DNA of 64,000 bases. Origin: Nilaparvata lugens. Taxonomy: Eukaryota > Arthropoda > Insecta > Hemiptera > Delphacidae. The notes under the pieces are model-generated. The model was not told the DNA's origin. It was given only the letters and a program-made list of their open reading frames with translations, and did not search any database. Positions 33,004 to 44,682 of the stretch are shown in pieces (position 1 is the stretch's first letter; each line of letters starts with the position of its first letter). A program made the translations under genes and the position numbers. The stretch lies in contig NC_052511.1 in the NCBI RefSeq assembly GCF_014356525.2, forward strand, positions 5,929,016 through 5,993,015. Reading direction: 5' to 3'.

Positions 33004-35300
33004 TGTCACGTGGTAATTTAAAACCACCAAATATTTTAAATGAGCCCATGAAATGTAATAGAACTATAAAATTGGAAAGAAGGTTAGACCTACCCAAAGT
33101 GTAAATCAACTCAAATCAAGTATTATTAGCGATTAGGAGTAGTAGCATTATCAACAATGATAAGAAAACATGTATAATTGTGATTTAATAATTATGAGAA
33201 CCCATTGGTAAGATCAAAAATTATAAAGCGGCATACTTATTATTGGCGGATTATAAAAAAAAAAAAAATAAAATGCATGAACATTGAGGTTAGAGTTACT
33301 GTTTACATTTTGAAAAGAATTAGTCGATCTTGGATAAATCGATAATTATTAGAATCAATACTGAGCGAATCAGCTGATTATTTGATCAACCCATATGACC
33401 GGTTGAATCATATAAAATTCACTCATAAAGGATATATTATGTATACTAAAGGAAGTCGATGTGTAGACTTACAAACAACTATTATTTCTGTATAAATATT
33501 TATTATAATCCAAAAAGCATGATAAATCAAGAGTATACAAAACTCATATAAAAACTAAATGTATATCTATTAAAATCGTATGTTACGATTTATTTATGAA
33601 TTCAATTTAAGATAAACACTCCATATATTTGTATAAAAACTTCTTTTATTTAATTTTTTCTATTATAAAGCCGAGGAAGCCCTGATTCCCAAGGCAACCA
33701 ATTGTATTGAGTCTATTATATTGAAGGCCAATCAGAGAGTAGCTTACAGAATTATTCTAGGAAGAGGCAAATTTTTCTGAAAACCTCCTTCTTCTGGCTT
33801 AAGATCCTGACCGGAGAGGATGCACATGGAGTTTAGGGTTTTTCTTATTCCTTTTAAAAAATTTTTAATGAACTATTAAGCCAAACCCTTTTTTTAAATG
33901 TAATGTATGTTGTTGAATGTTAATTATTTGTGAACTCAGTGCTGTCAAGGAGTTCGTAATTGTAAAGATTCCATAAAAATAGCTTTAATTCGAAAGAAAC
34001 TTATAAAAATCTGGATCACGCGTTAGCCCAGCAGTGACGAAAAGGAGCCTACCCAATTAATTATTGGAAATAATTAATTCAATCCACGAGAACATCTAGA
34101 ACTTCAGTCAGTGAGTGATAAGTCAAACCAAACGAGCTCGTTTTTCTACGTCCAGTGGGGGTAATTAATTAACAAAAAAGCGCTATTCCAATTAATTTAA
34201 ATTAAAATAAAAAGTCACCACGTGTTGAACAATATCACATAGTTCATAAGAACATTTTATAAATTTATTTGATATATGTAGGAAGCTTACTTCCATGCAC
34301 AGCCCGGATTCATTAAATCCCTGAGATCTCATGTTTGAATATCAATTTATTAAATATTAATTTTGTTAATTGACCAAAGTATATCATATCAAACTTATAG
34401 ACCGAACAGGTTTTTATTGGCAGAATTTTATATTGATTGGAAGTCTAAGTACCAGTATTAAATATAATATATTTATGAATTTGAAACTCACTATTGTGAA
34501 TATTGGCAAAGCCTGTGATAATTATTCAGATTTTAGGAATAGATTATTTAAGTGAATTATAGATTTATCGAATATCTTATGCACATCTTTTTTGTGGGAA
34601 TATATTTTGTGTTTTATGTCAGCATACAAATCGTAGAAATTTATTTTATCCTAGTTCATCTCGTGATATATAGTTTGAGCTGTTTTAATATCAACAAATA
34701 TTTTGCAGCACTTAAAATTATTGAATCAAGTGATATTAACCTTGTTCAGAGCACTCAATATTTATCATCCTTTGATGATATTCATCTCATCTACCAGAAC
34801 AAGTATATTAAAAAATTATATTAATAAGGTTCCAGTTATATCATATAAGGATCCAGAGAGCTTCAAGAACTGGCGTTGTAAGTTCTAAGGAATTTTGGAA
34901 GAGTATATTGGTGAATACCTGTATTCACGGGGAGCGTTTTAAGAATCAGCTAGAAACAACTATAGTTGGTCCTTATTATTCTCTAGTGGTACATGGTTAC
35001 TGATAATCAGTCGTCAAATATTCTTTTAATTTCCTTACTGGTATTCTTCAAGAACTTCATAGAAGCAGCGGTAAGAATTATCAATCCCTGGTCCTTGAAC
35101 CTTATGGTGATTACTTATATTTGGAATATTCATGTTTCTACCACTGAGCTAGAGCTGAGGTTTGAACCCAGTAATTTTGCGAGCCGGAAGGCCTTAATTT
35201 TTTGTGAATTTATTCGCAAAAGAGGGAATTTAGAGACTGCTCTTATAAATACCAGAAACATCGTATTATCTGTGAAGGAAATACAATCCACAACTTCACA
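33004..35300. mobile_element. Solo-LTR-like insertion (2297 bp) with 4-bp duplication
   Basis: Comparison with the intact family C copies at 1315 and 49619 shows a clean insertion after 'cttacaat'. The insert begins TGTCACGTGG and ends CAACTTCACA, i.e. TGT...ACA, as retroviral-type LTRs do. CAAT is duplicated at 33000-33003 and 35301-35304; 4 bp is typical of Gypsy-type integration. No gag-pol frame is present, only frames of 60-108 codons with no motif. So the simplest reading is a long solo LTR left by recombination; a degenerate short LTR element is the alternative. Orientation is undetermined. Confidence 0.75.
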
Positions 35301-35515
35301 CAATACAGCAAAATTATAGATGAATTTACATAATATAGACTAAGAAAATAATTATTGAACTGTATATGATATGAAAAAGCAATTTGTAATATAATAACTA
35401 TAGATAATTATCATATTGTTATGCATCTACATAAATTGGCGGAGCTTTGGACATATCAATGTCCATTCTTCGGAAAGAATATTAAAAATATCCTCCCCAC
35501 TAACTCTCTACCAAA
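35301..35515 (-). mobile_element. Retroposon 3' end, family C, copy 2, proximal part
   Basis: Resumes exactly with 'caatacagcaaaattataga' and continues to 'taactctctaccaaat', the same boundary as copies 1 and 3. Together with 32925-33003 it reconstructs one full copy. Confidence 0.88.
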
Positions 35516-35519
35516 TGAT

Positions 35520-36285
35520 GAGTCAAAGATGAAATGGAAGTATGGTTATGAAACTTGAATCTACTGTTTAACCTATACTAAGAGCTACTTGCTACTTACT
35601 CATATGAAATCTATTCAGAATAGATAACGTTTATACTTTATTCACAGATAATGAGCAACTAATTTGCATAAGATGGAAACACCCACGATTCTACAATTCA
35701 AAGTACAATATTTAAAAAGTCGCACCTCCCAACACATTCAACGAAAATTGAATTCTAAACCGTAATTTATTCCCGCCGAATAATGTATACTTGAATTATG
35801 ACCTTTTAACAGACAGATTTCTAAAACAATCTGCACAATAGTTGAGTTCTTTGAGTCAAATGCTCAAAACTAGTTTCAACTTTGTTGCTTTACAGCGACC
35901 TTCGACCCCAAGAATTATGTAAGACAACTAAGATTAAACCATAAACAATATCCTCAAACGAAACTCTATAAATCTTCAAACTTGAGCCATTACGTCAAGT
36001 ACTGAATTCCCCATAAAACGAGCATTACATCACTTATTTTACATTTTCGAACACAGGTAGTATCAAAAACATTGTTCCTGTTTTACTACCTCTAAAACAT
36101 TAACAAGTAGTAGGTTACTTCGTTCAATATTTATTGAAATGTTAATAGATGTACGATGTTCATAGATATGCAATGTTGATAGATATAAATTGGTCATGGG
36201 ATGTTCATGGATATACAATGCTAATAGATATGAATTGTTGATGGATATGAATATATCAAAGACCCACAATGCCTATGCCTTCCCA
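35520..36285. other. Unannotated DNA
   Basis: Ordinary AT-rich sequence. Near 36130-36250 there is a degenerate short repeat of 'atgttgatagatatgaat' type phrases ('gttcatagatatgcaatgtt', 'gttcatggatatacaatgct'). Confidence 0.45.
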
Positions 36286-36295
36286 ATGATGTTTT

Positions 36296-36916
36296 TTACC
36301 AAACTGTTTTTTCCCGAATTTTGATTTATACACTATAAATAGTCCAGAAAGTAGGTTATGTTCCATACACTTGAATTCAGGTTCAATTTTCTGTTCAAAC
36401 ATTTGAAAACAAAAAAATTATAATTTAGAATATATACAAACCAAATTGAATAACAAAATAACACTCACTAATCACTTGAAATTGTCAAATAATGATCAAC
36501 TTTGAAAATTATGATATAATTTAGTTTAGGAGGATTATCATGTCATGTCAACAAATCAGATTATGTTGATCAAATCGATTAAAATTGTCTAGCTAGATAA
36601 AATTTCTAGCTGATTGATTATGATTACACAGCTTGAAATAATTCTGTCTCTCTACCACACAGACACACGCATCTTGTGTTATCGAGAGACGACGAAATTA
36701 TCATCTGTTTTCCAAGGATGAATTATCCTTTTAATGTCGTTCAGCGAGTTTTCCAAAGAGCGAGGCCTAGTGCAATCGAATCTTTATATCATAAACCTAC
36801 CATGTTCCAAAATTCGTGAAAATCGTTTGAGCAGTTTTCGAGATCCGTAAAACATAAATAACCAGATAAAAGAATAGCCAGATATATACAGAAATTGCTC
36901 GCTTAATATAATAGGA
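36296..36916 (-). mobile_element. Element B copy B5
   Basis: Reverse complement of B3/B4 from the TCCTATTATATTAAGCGAGC start (at 36916) down through 'ggatctcgaaaactgctcaa' and the embedded family A-like module ('agtccagaaagtaggttatg'). The terminal 'gagcgaagctc' hairpin is missing, so the 3' end is truncated near 36296. It carries an extra 'ataaccagataaaagaat' duplication near 36858-36890. Confidence 0.75.
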
Positions 36917-36919
36917 TAT

Positions 36920-37955
36920 ATTTGTAATGTTATAGATTACAAAGGCATTGTATGTAATAATCTTATAGGTTTCCCCCTCAATGGCCGATTTCAATTCCAA
37001 GTACGACACTAGCGCTGCATGTGAGTCTATGCATCTTTGAGGTCTTTGGAATATATCTATACTGATCTTCATGTGTGTACCATCCATAACTACTAAATTT
37101 TAGGAGAAAGTAAACTATCCTTTCTCTTCAATTTACCTCAAACTTCTTATGTTGCATTTCAAATCTATGTGACTAAAAACCTTTGAATGAAAAGTCACAG
37201 AAGCATCTTGTAGTAAATGTGATCAACCACTCAACCACTTCAACATTCAACAATCTTCAACCACTCAAGAACGGTTCCAAGATTTATTGTTACTTTCATG
37301 GCGTATTTTCGAGTTCCTTGAAAGGTATTTTGAAAACGCGTGATGAGAAATTTGTTGTCTACTCGTAAAATATAACGACTACCGGGCTCGTGCTTCTTCT
37401 CACTCCCTCTCTCTCCCTCTATCTACCCTCTCTCACTCTCTCTTTCCCTCATACACTCACTCACATTATCTCTCTCTCACACTCTTCCACACTCTTTCTC
37501 TCTTCTGTTAATGCGGAAGAGCTGTAAATGACTTATTTGGAAACATCCTAGAGAAATTTGTAGCTTAAAAGCCAGAAAGAGCATTCCTGGTGCATAAAAC
37601 TGCACTTACTGGAGAAGTCATAATTTGTTGTATTCTATTTTATGCACAACAGTTACTAACTAGCTCGCTCATCTCATCGGATAAAGAAGAAAGTTCGATA
37701 AAGTACGAAGAACAATACTGAATTGGTTAGATCTGTTTCATAATAATCAGTAATAATCAGCTGTGCTACTAGTGAAGTTGTGTTTCTTTTCTGGCTCAAA
37801 ATTTTGCAAAATTACTCAAAAATTTCTAATTTGTAGAGATTTGAGTGAAATATTTTTGTTTTTAATCAGTTTTTAAATATCAAAATTCAAAATTTTTAGT
37901 TTAGCCATTAGTTTTGAAGTGAAAATTGGACTTTTTGAAGTGAAAGTGAAATCTC
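36920..37955. other. Unannotated DNA with a short CT-rich patch
   Basis: 37390-37505 is C/T-rich ('ctctctctccctctatctac'). The remaining sequence shows no family. Near 37215-37270 'caaccactcaaccac/caaccactcaagaac' is a short local duplication. Confidence 0.45.
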
Positions 37956-37959
37956 AACC

Positions 37960-38090
37960 TTATTCTTTTTTGAAACTTTTATTTGTTAAAATTTGGGAGA
38001 AGACAGTTTTGGGCTATGCCTGTTGTCTTCTTCCAATCATATTATAATTATGATCTGTAATTGCCAATGAAATAAATAAATAAATAATAT
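37960..38090 (+). mobile_element. Family A retroposon copy
   Basis: 'aaccttattcttttttgaaa', 'aaatttgggagaagacagtt', 'ttgggctatgcctgttgtct', 'tcttccaatcatattataat' and an (AATA)n tail. Confidence 0.65.
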
Positions 38091-38146
38091 CATCACAAAG
38101 AAGAGAACAGTATTATTTAATTAATTTTGTATATTATACAATTTAT

Positions 38147-38376
38147 ATAATATGAATAAAAACAGGAGACACAGGACATAAATAGATTGAAAACATTTGA
38201 AAACTTACATTAGAAACGGAAATTTTCGGGAACTGAGTTTCCTTCCTCAACCGAGCAGTGAGTGACTTTCCACTCAAGGAAGGAAACTCAGTTCCCGAAA
38301 ATTTCCGTTTCTAATGTAAGTTTTCAAGTGTTTTCAATCTATATAAGTCCTGTGTCTCCTGTTTTAATTCATATTA
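38147..38376. repeat. Hairpin element (~110-bp arms)
   Basis: 'gaaacggaaattttcgggaa', 'ctgagtttccttcct' and the outer 'aacaggagacacaggac' are repeated inverted after a ~25-bp loop ('caaccgagcagtgagtgact'). Outer ends are 'taatatgaataaaaac' and 'gttttaattcatatta'. The ends resemble the 'attattcatattaaat' segment of the Penelope-type termini, but that may be chance. Confidence 0.75.
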
Positions 38377-38474
38377 CAAACTTCAAAGTGTTTTCTGTTA
38401 TGTGATACAATGTATATAGATGTTTATGATTTGCGAATAAAACAGCACCTCTAAAAAGTATTCAAATAACACAT

Positions 38475-38628
38475 AGTGCCGATTGCACAACAGCCGGTTA
38501 AATTTTAACCGTGATTAATTCTACGAGAAGCAATCAGAGAAGCCGTCTTTTCAAAAACGCCTTCTCTGATTGGTTCTCGTGAAATTAATCACGGTTAAAA
38601 TTTAACAGGCAGTTGTGCAACCGGGCCA
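38475..38628. mobile_element. MITE family M5, compact full copy
   Basis: Arms 'gccgattgcacaacagccgg' / 'caggcagttgtgcaaccggg' and 'gttaaattttaaccgtgatt' / 'aatcacggttaaaatttaac' pair nearly perfectly, with a ~20-bp loop 'cgtcttttcaaaaacgcc'. It is the reference for the expanded copy at 8787-9277. Confidence 0.85.
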
Positions 38629-38639
38629 TAGGAATAAAT

Positions 38640-39275
38640 CACATCTACCCTTCTTAATTTCCAAACTCTATCTAGCTAAAATGGACAACTTAAACACGAT
38701 AATTCAATCTCTCTTCATTATAGTTCATCGACTTTTCCAGGTCAATGTCAAGATCATCGATATTTCTTCTATTTTATTACGTCCATCGTCATGACCCAAT
38801 CATCTTTAACTCGTCTTCGGCGATACCGTTTAACGTTCACCAATGAGTCAAGAAATTGAAAATTACGGACGGAGCAAGTTAAAAAGACAGCTGGTTAGTG
38901 TGGGATCGAACGGGGGACCAATCTATTGGCTGATACTTTCGTGACCACGCCATACAGTATTATGTATTGTTATATTACTGTATTGTTCCCTATTGTCCCG
39001 TATATGTGATAATGTATATACAGTTGCATGGTATTATGAATTGTATTTTGTATAGTTATAATAAAGTATTTTCCTCTGTTGTCTACTATATGTAATACAG
39101 TATAATGTATAGTTATATAACTGTATTGTTCTCTGTTGTCTAGTTAAACCTTTGTCGACTAATCATTTTCCTCAATAAGCGATTTTTCACGCTCGAACAA
39201 CGTAGTACTTTTCAACTACCAATACTCTCATTTTATACGCTACAGCATTTTCTGCGAGAAAATAATAAAAATAGA
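38640..39275. other. Unannotated DNA with a possible SINE-head relic
   Basis: 38895-38955 on the minus strand contains GTTCGATCCC, a B-box-like string within 'ccccgttcgatcccacacta', which may be a SINE head relic. A repeated phrase 'tatagttatataactgtatt/tattgttatattactgtatt' lies near 38970 and 39108. No gene. Confidence 0.4.
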
Positions 39276-39278
39276 GTT

Positions 39279-39510
39279 TTGTTGCAGATTGCAGAAAACC
39301 GTTCAAATTTATTTCACACACACATAGAGAAAAGAATTAGCAACCAGGGACAAAGAAAGCGAGGCCGACCACGCAAGAGATGGTTGTACGACGTGGAGGC
39401 AGACCTTCAATCCTTGGGCGTGAGGAGGTGCAGACAGCGAGCACAGGACAAAGATATTCATGGAAGAGGCTTGTGGAGGAGGCCAAGGCTCTTCAAGGGC
39501 CGTAGAGTCA
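39279..39510 (+). pseudogene. LINE ORF2 C-terminal fragment, frameshifted
   Basis: Reads QRKRGRPRKRWLYDVEADLQ, SLGVRRCRQRAQDK and then loses phase near 39455. In another plus frame WKRLVEEAKALQGP follows to a TAG at about 39503. The order GRPRKRW-x-DDVE-DL...GV-x-x-WR-x-x-A-x-DR-x-W-x-x-x-VEEA is the usual end of several insect non-LTR ORF2 proteins. One frameshift and no upstream RT domain make it a dead fragment. The long continuation of the first frame to 39752 is artefact. Confidence 0.65.
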
Positions 39511-39639
39511 ATGAGTATGTAATAATTATTCCTGTAGAACTCCATTTTCCAACTGTTTATCCGCCAAAATATCGCTCAAGACTTTCAAAACTTAACACAA
39601 ACCGTAATTCACAAGTCATTTATTTACAACATGACATTC

Positions 39640-40530
39640 TCCACTTTCTTCTAAATCCAATCATTTTTTTTCTCTCTCTCTCTTTCATTACCACCCAATG
39701 TTCTTTTCTCTCTTTCTTTCTTTCCCAATCAATCTTTATTTCTTTTTTCTGACCTAATCTTTCTTTTCTCCCTCTCTATGAAGGAACACCATCTTAGTTT
39801 ATTACCTATTTCATCTACCCTCTATTGTATTTTATTATGAAGTTTAATTTTTCATGGTATACTTTCATGATAAGTTTCATTCCACATGGATGCAAATAAC
39901 AAATTTAGTTTGCTAATGTGATCTAGTATAGTGTTGATGGCTCAATATGTACAATAATTATTTTTTTCTTCAATATTTGTAATTGATTAATACTGATGCG
40001 GAACTGTAAATAAGTATTTATTTCTTAAGTATGTTGTAATTCTATATTGTTAATTTTTTGTGAATGTTACTATATCATCCATTACCATAGGCAACAGCCT
40101 TGTAACAATTATCAATAAATATCTTATCTTATCTTTCTCACCCAGTTCTTCTTTTCTCTCTTTCTCTCTTTTCTCACCCAATCTTTCTTTTCTCTCATCC
40201 ATTCTTCCTCACCCAATCTTTCCATTTCACCCAATCCCAACTATCTTTCGTTCTATTTGCAATAATTACTCTTTCTTCCATTCTCACCCAATCTTTCTTT
40301 TCTCTCATCCATTCTTCCTCACCCAATATTTCCATTTCACCCAATCCCAACTATCTTTCGTTCTATTTGCAATTACTCTTTCTTCCATTCTCACCCAATC
40401 TTTATTTTCTCTCTTTCTTTCTTTGCTCTCTTTCTTCCTTTCTCACCCAATCTTTCTTTTTCTCTTTCTTCCTCACCCAATCTTTCCATTTCACCCAATC
40501 CCAACTATCTTTTGTTCTATTAGCACTTAA
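39640..40530. repeat. Pyrimidine tract with ~110-bp tandem duplication
   Basis: C/T-rich plus strand. The unit starting 'tctcacccaatctttctttt' at 40172 recurs at 40282 and 40389 (steps of 110 and 107 bp), with inner subrepeats of 'cacccaatct'. A 156-codon plus frame here is compositional. Family D retroposon tail interrupts it at 39985-40138. Confidence 0.8.
39985..40138 (+). mobile_element. Retroposon 3' end, family D
   Basis: 'actgatgcggaactgtaaat', 'taccataggcaacagccttg', 'aattatcaataaatatctta' ending in (TCTTA)n. An inverted copy lies at 54893-55033. The AATAAA string and pentanucleotide tail fit a retroposon end. Both copies sit in strand-biased tracts. Confidence 0.65.
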
Positions 40531-41054
40531 CTTCCTCTAACCACCATTTACCACGGACTGCTTTTCTATCACGTTTTTCTATTCATTGTCTCTATTATTC
40601 GGTACTTTCTAGCTTTTGATCACTTCATTTCCTGCGGTGATTCTGTTTCATTGTTCTCAGCTGGTTAATTGATCTTGGGACCGACTAGAAACTAGAATAA
40701 TTGTGTTACCTTTTCGTCCATGACTTTTAAACCAATATAGAGGTCACAGCAATCCCCGAATTTGCCACAAGAAAGAAAGCAAGGTTTTTTGTTTTGAACA
40801 GTGACATAATTATTGACTTGCCCTAAAGTTCATTAGGTTAAGGTACTTACAGTCTAGAAAAATCAAATCATCTACAATTCAAGTCTCAGTAATTAGGTTA
40901 CTATCCATTTTAATTCCCTATAATAAAGGTAATAATAATTAATTTCGATTACAAGAGCCAGAACATGAATTCAATAATTCAAAACCCACTTACTTTATTC
41001 ATTTTCAAATATTTTCTACATGGCTACACTCATAATTTCACGTTAAATACTTTT

Positions 41055-41300
41055 TATTTATAAATTTATTCAACAATGACAGAAACACTTAATCATAAAT
41101 CGATTGGAAATGGAAAAACAGGCTTATAGACCTTACTATTTCATTCCCGAATTTTGATGCAAAATTTTAGTTATCATAAAATATCATTCATAAAAGGAAA
41201 TTGGAATCATATTCATGCAGTAAGGAAACATAACCTACTTTTTAAAGGAAGAAATATATTAAAATTTGAAGCAGTTTACCACGTATTCCTCTCCAAATAA
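41055..41300 (-). mobile_element. Family A retroposon copy and partial
   Basis: 'ggaaatggaaaaacaggctt', 'tattcatatcatttcattcccg'-like sequence, then 'aaacataacctactttttaa' and 'accacgtattcctctccaaa' form one diverged minus copy and a partial neighbour. Confidence 0.45.
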
Positions 41301-41304
41301 CATT

Positions 41305-42890
41305 TGATTTAGATTTAATGATGATTATATTATTGATAATAAGCTAATGATTTAGAGGTTATTTGAGGTTATCAAGATTGCCTGATACGTTTGATGTTCA
41401 TAGTTGTTGTTATAGTAAATGTTTAATACTTCCTATATTGATTGATATACAGTACTAGTTTGATATACAATTCGTTCTAACTAAACCTCTATCTTATATC
41501 AGAAAATAGCTATAGAGATAGTCTATAGATTGTTATTCTATGCTTGTTAGAATGAAAAAATATTATCATAATTTTGCAAATTTAATGAATTGTTAAATGT
41601 TATTAGAGTTTTATTTTAAGATTGATATTTTATGTTATTCTGTTATTCATCTGTGACGTTTTTCAAATGTATTACATTGTTTTTGTTATACTATTGTTGA
41701 AAATAAAATATTATCATTATTATTGCTTATAACCTAGATGAACAAAATAGAGTTTTGGTTTCTCTATGCTTATATACAGTAAAACAAACTTATGTTCTCC
41801 TGACCGAAAACTACACAACATCTCAAATAATTAGGAAATATACAGTGTATATCTAGGCATTTGAGACTCATGAGCTATATATATTTGTTGTGTATCTGCC
41901 ATACTCTAGATAAATAATTAAATACAGTACAACAAATCTAATTTTAGACTACTAAGACTCTCTTTCAACACAGTTGATAGACTCAATAGAAATTAATGAG
42001 TCCAATTAACTCAGATTAAAAGTTGAAGGTCTCCTAATCAATAAACATCTTGCCAAATGACTAATTATCTAGCCAACCAATGAAACATTACAATCTAGTA
42101 GATTCATCTCCAGTGAATCTACGAAATGATCCCCAGATTCAATTTCGGTCGAGATAAAGTAACGAGATATGGATCGTTTGCAATTTGTATGTTTGTTGCT
42201 AAATTTCAGTTGATGAATATACCAGACTTCAGCTAATGTAATCAACAGCTACTTTGTTGTGTAACGCTCTACACAAAGATTATAGTCTACAGACATAGAA
42301 TTTGGAAGTACGGTAGTATTTTATAACTTGAGATGAGATTGTAAGAAATGATAAGTCAATTAGGTTTAGAAATATATTCAAAATAATGAGGAATTTTTTA
42401 ATATTATCTAGAATGTATAAGAGAAAATTTCATTCGAGGAAAAAAAGGAAACTTACAGTTATTTGGAAGGTATAGTTGTAAAATTCGCCAACTTACCTGC
42501 AAATAAGAGAAAATCATTTTTAGAATTTTAAAAAAATAATTTTTTCCATCTGCAGATTTTTAGAATCAACACATATAATGAAGATGGAAGAAAGGAACAT
42601 AATAATCAATGAAGATACCCAGATCATGAATTTCGTGTAAGATATACATATTATATCACGGTTGAAGCTGATGGAATTCTGGTACTTTCTATAACCTCGT
42701 TATATTTCTTTGAAAACGACTTCATTAAGTCAATAACACTAACTTGCTTGAACAATTCGAGATACTAGTTTCTGTTGTCACATAATTATCAATTTCTAGT
42801 AAACTGAAAGCTTAATCATTGAGCAGCAAAATATGAATGAGTATGAGTGAAGCTCTACGATTGGCCATGAGTTGTTGACCGATGAAGGTT
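41305..42890. other. Unannotated DNA
   Basis: 1.6 kb of AT-rich sequence with no recognised repeat and no frame over 60 codons. Could be intron or intergenic. Confidence 0.45.
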
Positions 42891-42898
42891 GATCTCTA

Positions 42899-43165
42899 CC
42901 ATAGAGAAACAATAGCGTAAGTAGATGTCCCATGGTATAGGGCGTTTATGTCGCAACTTTTACTGTTATCTCAAGCCAATTACTGTCGATTTTTACTGTT
43001 TTGACCAAGTAAGAGTGTATGAACGGCACAATATGAGATACTACCAGCGTCATAAAGCTTCACAGGAAAGAACTACGTGGACTATCAGCTTGAGATAACA
43101 GTAGAAGTTGCAACATAAACGTCCTATACCATGGGATATCTACTGATGCTACTGTTTCTCTATGG
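42899..43165. mobile_element. MITE family M1, copy 3, with target duplication
   Basis: The cleanest member: CCATAGAG...CTCTATGG termini, 267 bp, flanked by CTCTA at 42894-42898 and 43166-43170. Arms 'gtatagggcgtttatgtcgc' and 'caacataaacgtcctatacc' pair along ~80 bp. Confidence 0.9.
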
Positions 43166-43638
43166 CTCTACTCTCATTGACCGAGACATCTCGGCTGCCT
43201 CATCTGACTGTTGTAACCAAAAATGAATTAATGAGTACTGATTCAGCGAACAGATTGACGTTGGAAGAGAATGAAACAAGTGAGATAGGAGTAAGGAGAT
43301 AGAATGAGAGAGAGTGAGAAAGGAGATAGGAGAGAAGCATCCATTGTGTTTGGAGGTGAGAGACACTGTTGAAAGACAAAGGGCCGTCTGAAGTAATCAA
43401 GCGAGCCCGAAATGAAAGGACAACCGCTGACAGAATGCTATCAGCCGATGAAACAAAGTAACCCTTATTCTTGCTGACTGCGTGAACCTGTCCGATTTAG
43501 TTGGACAACTGTGATTGGACGAGATATCTCAGTAGAGATGGTGTGTGCTGGTCTCCTTTCGAATTCGGCTCCAAACAACGTCAACCTGGATTCTCTCTGG
43601 AGAAATGCGGTTATCGGCTAAAACTGGAAATGTATTTT

Positions 43639-43722
43639 CTTGTCATGCATACTGAAGTTTGTGAACCATGCTGACGTCCAAACTTATGCAAGGTTCACAA
43701 ACTTCAGTATGCATGATAACAA
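43639..43722. repeat. Short hairpin MITE
   Basis: 'ttgtcatgcatactgaagtt' + 'tgtgaacc' and the inverted 'ggttcacaaacttcagtatg' + 'catgataacaa' enclose a ~24-bp loop. It directly abuts the element at 43727. Confidence 0.8.
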
Positions 43723-43726
43723 AAGA

Positions 43727-44424
43727 CTGCGTTTACACCAAAGTTATTAACAAAATGTTAATAACATAATACTTAAACATTCTTTTAGATTGAACGGAAC
43801 TTGAAAAACACATATGTTCATCATGTGTATGATAAGTTATGTTCAATCTAATAGAATCTATAAGGATTAACCCTTAGACTACCAAATAGGGTCTATGAAG
43901 CTTGTCCCGTCAAATACCAAATAACGAATTTTACCATTGGGATAATATGTCCCAATACAAAAAACACGATAAAATGAATAGAATTTAGTAAATAGCTTTG
44001 CAATATCAATTTCACATGTTAATATTGACATTATATGAAGTTTTTTACTCACTTTCAACTCAAAATGACACTGCAAATCACATTAGAACAGCTTCATTCA
44101 GCACAAAACTAGCATCTGACACATGCATGCATGAGAGCATATAACCACAATATAACCTCAATTCACAATAATATGGCAATCAGATAGTTCTAAACAGCTG
44201 ATGTATTTTACAGAATAGACCCTAGACTTCCGCTGGGATTCATTACTGTGTAGTTTAGATGATCTATTCACCCACTGGGATTCGATGAACTTCTATTGGG
44301 ACGTATTGTCCCAGTTGTAGTCTGAGGTTGGTCATTTCTGCTGGGACATATTGTCCCTTTGGTTTGTTCGTAGTCTAAGGGTTAAGTTATTAACATTTTG
44401 TTAATAACTTTCGTGTAAACGCAG
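43727..44424. mobile_element. Inverted-repeat element with 43-bp termini, nested
   Basis: Ends CTGCGTTTACACCAAAGTTA and 'taactttcgtgtaaacgcag', extended by the palindromic 'gttattaacaaaatgttaat'. Inside are a small hairpin (43785-43862, 'tagattgaacggaacttg' with 'gttcaatcta') and a piggyBac-like MITE (43871-44381). AAAAGA occurs on both sides, but is not a secure duplication. Confidence 0.65.
43871..44381. mobile_element. piggyBac-like MITE with TTAA target duplication
   Basis: Terminal inverted repeats CCCTTAGACTAC...GTAGTCTAAGGG (12 bp), flanked by TTAA at 43867-43870 and 44382-44385. TTAA duplication with CCC...GGG ends is the piggyBac signature. 511 bp and no transposase, so it must be mobilised in trans. 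Internal 'gggata.tatgtccca' and 'gggacatattgtccc' motifs recur near both ends. A minus frame of 65 codons overlaps by chance. Confidence 0.88.
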
Positions 44425-44682
44425 CTTAAAAGAGATTCATGTTATGAAGTAGATTCTCTACCGATCTGTGCTTTCATGCAAAAATAAAATAAATGATTAA
44501 CTTTTCTCACTGAGTAAAATAATTATTGCAGTAAAATTAATAATTAAAAATAAAGTAAATGGAAATGACGGCATAGTCTCCAATGTCACTTTTCGTTTTT
44601 CATTGCCTTCAATAGTACGTAGATGGCTGTGATTCAAGTCATCCCGGTATATTTGATTGTTGATGATAATAAATTTCATCTC

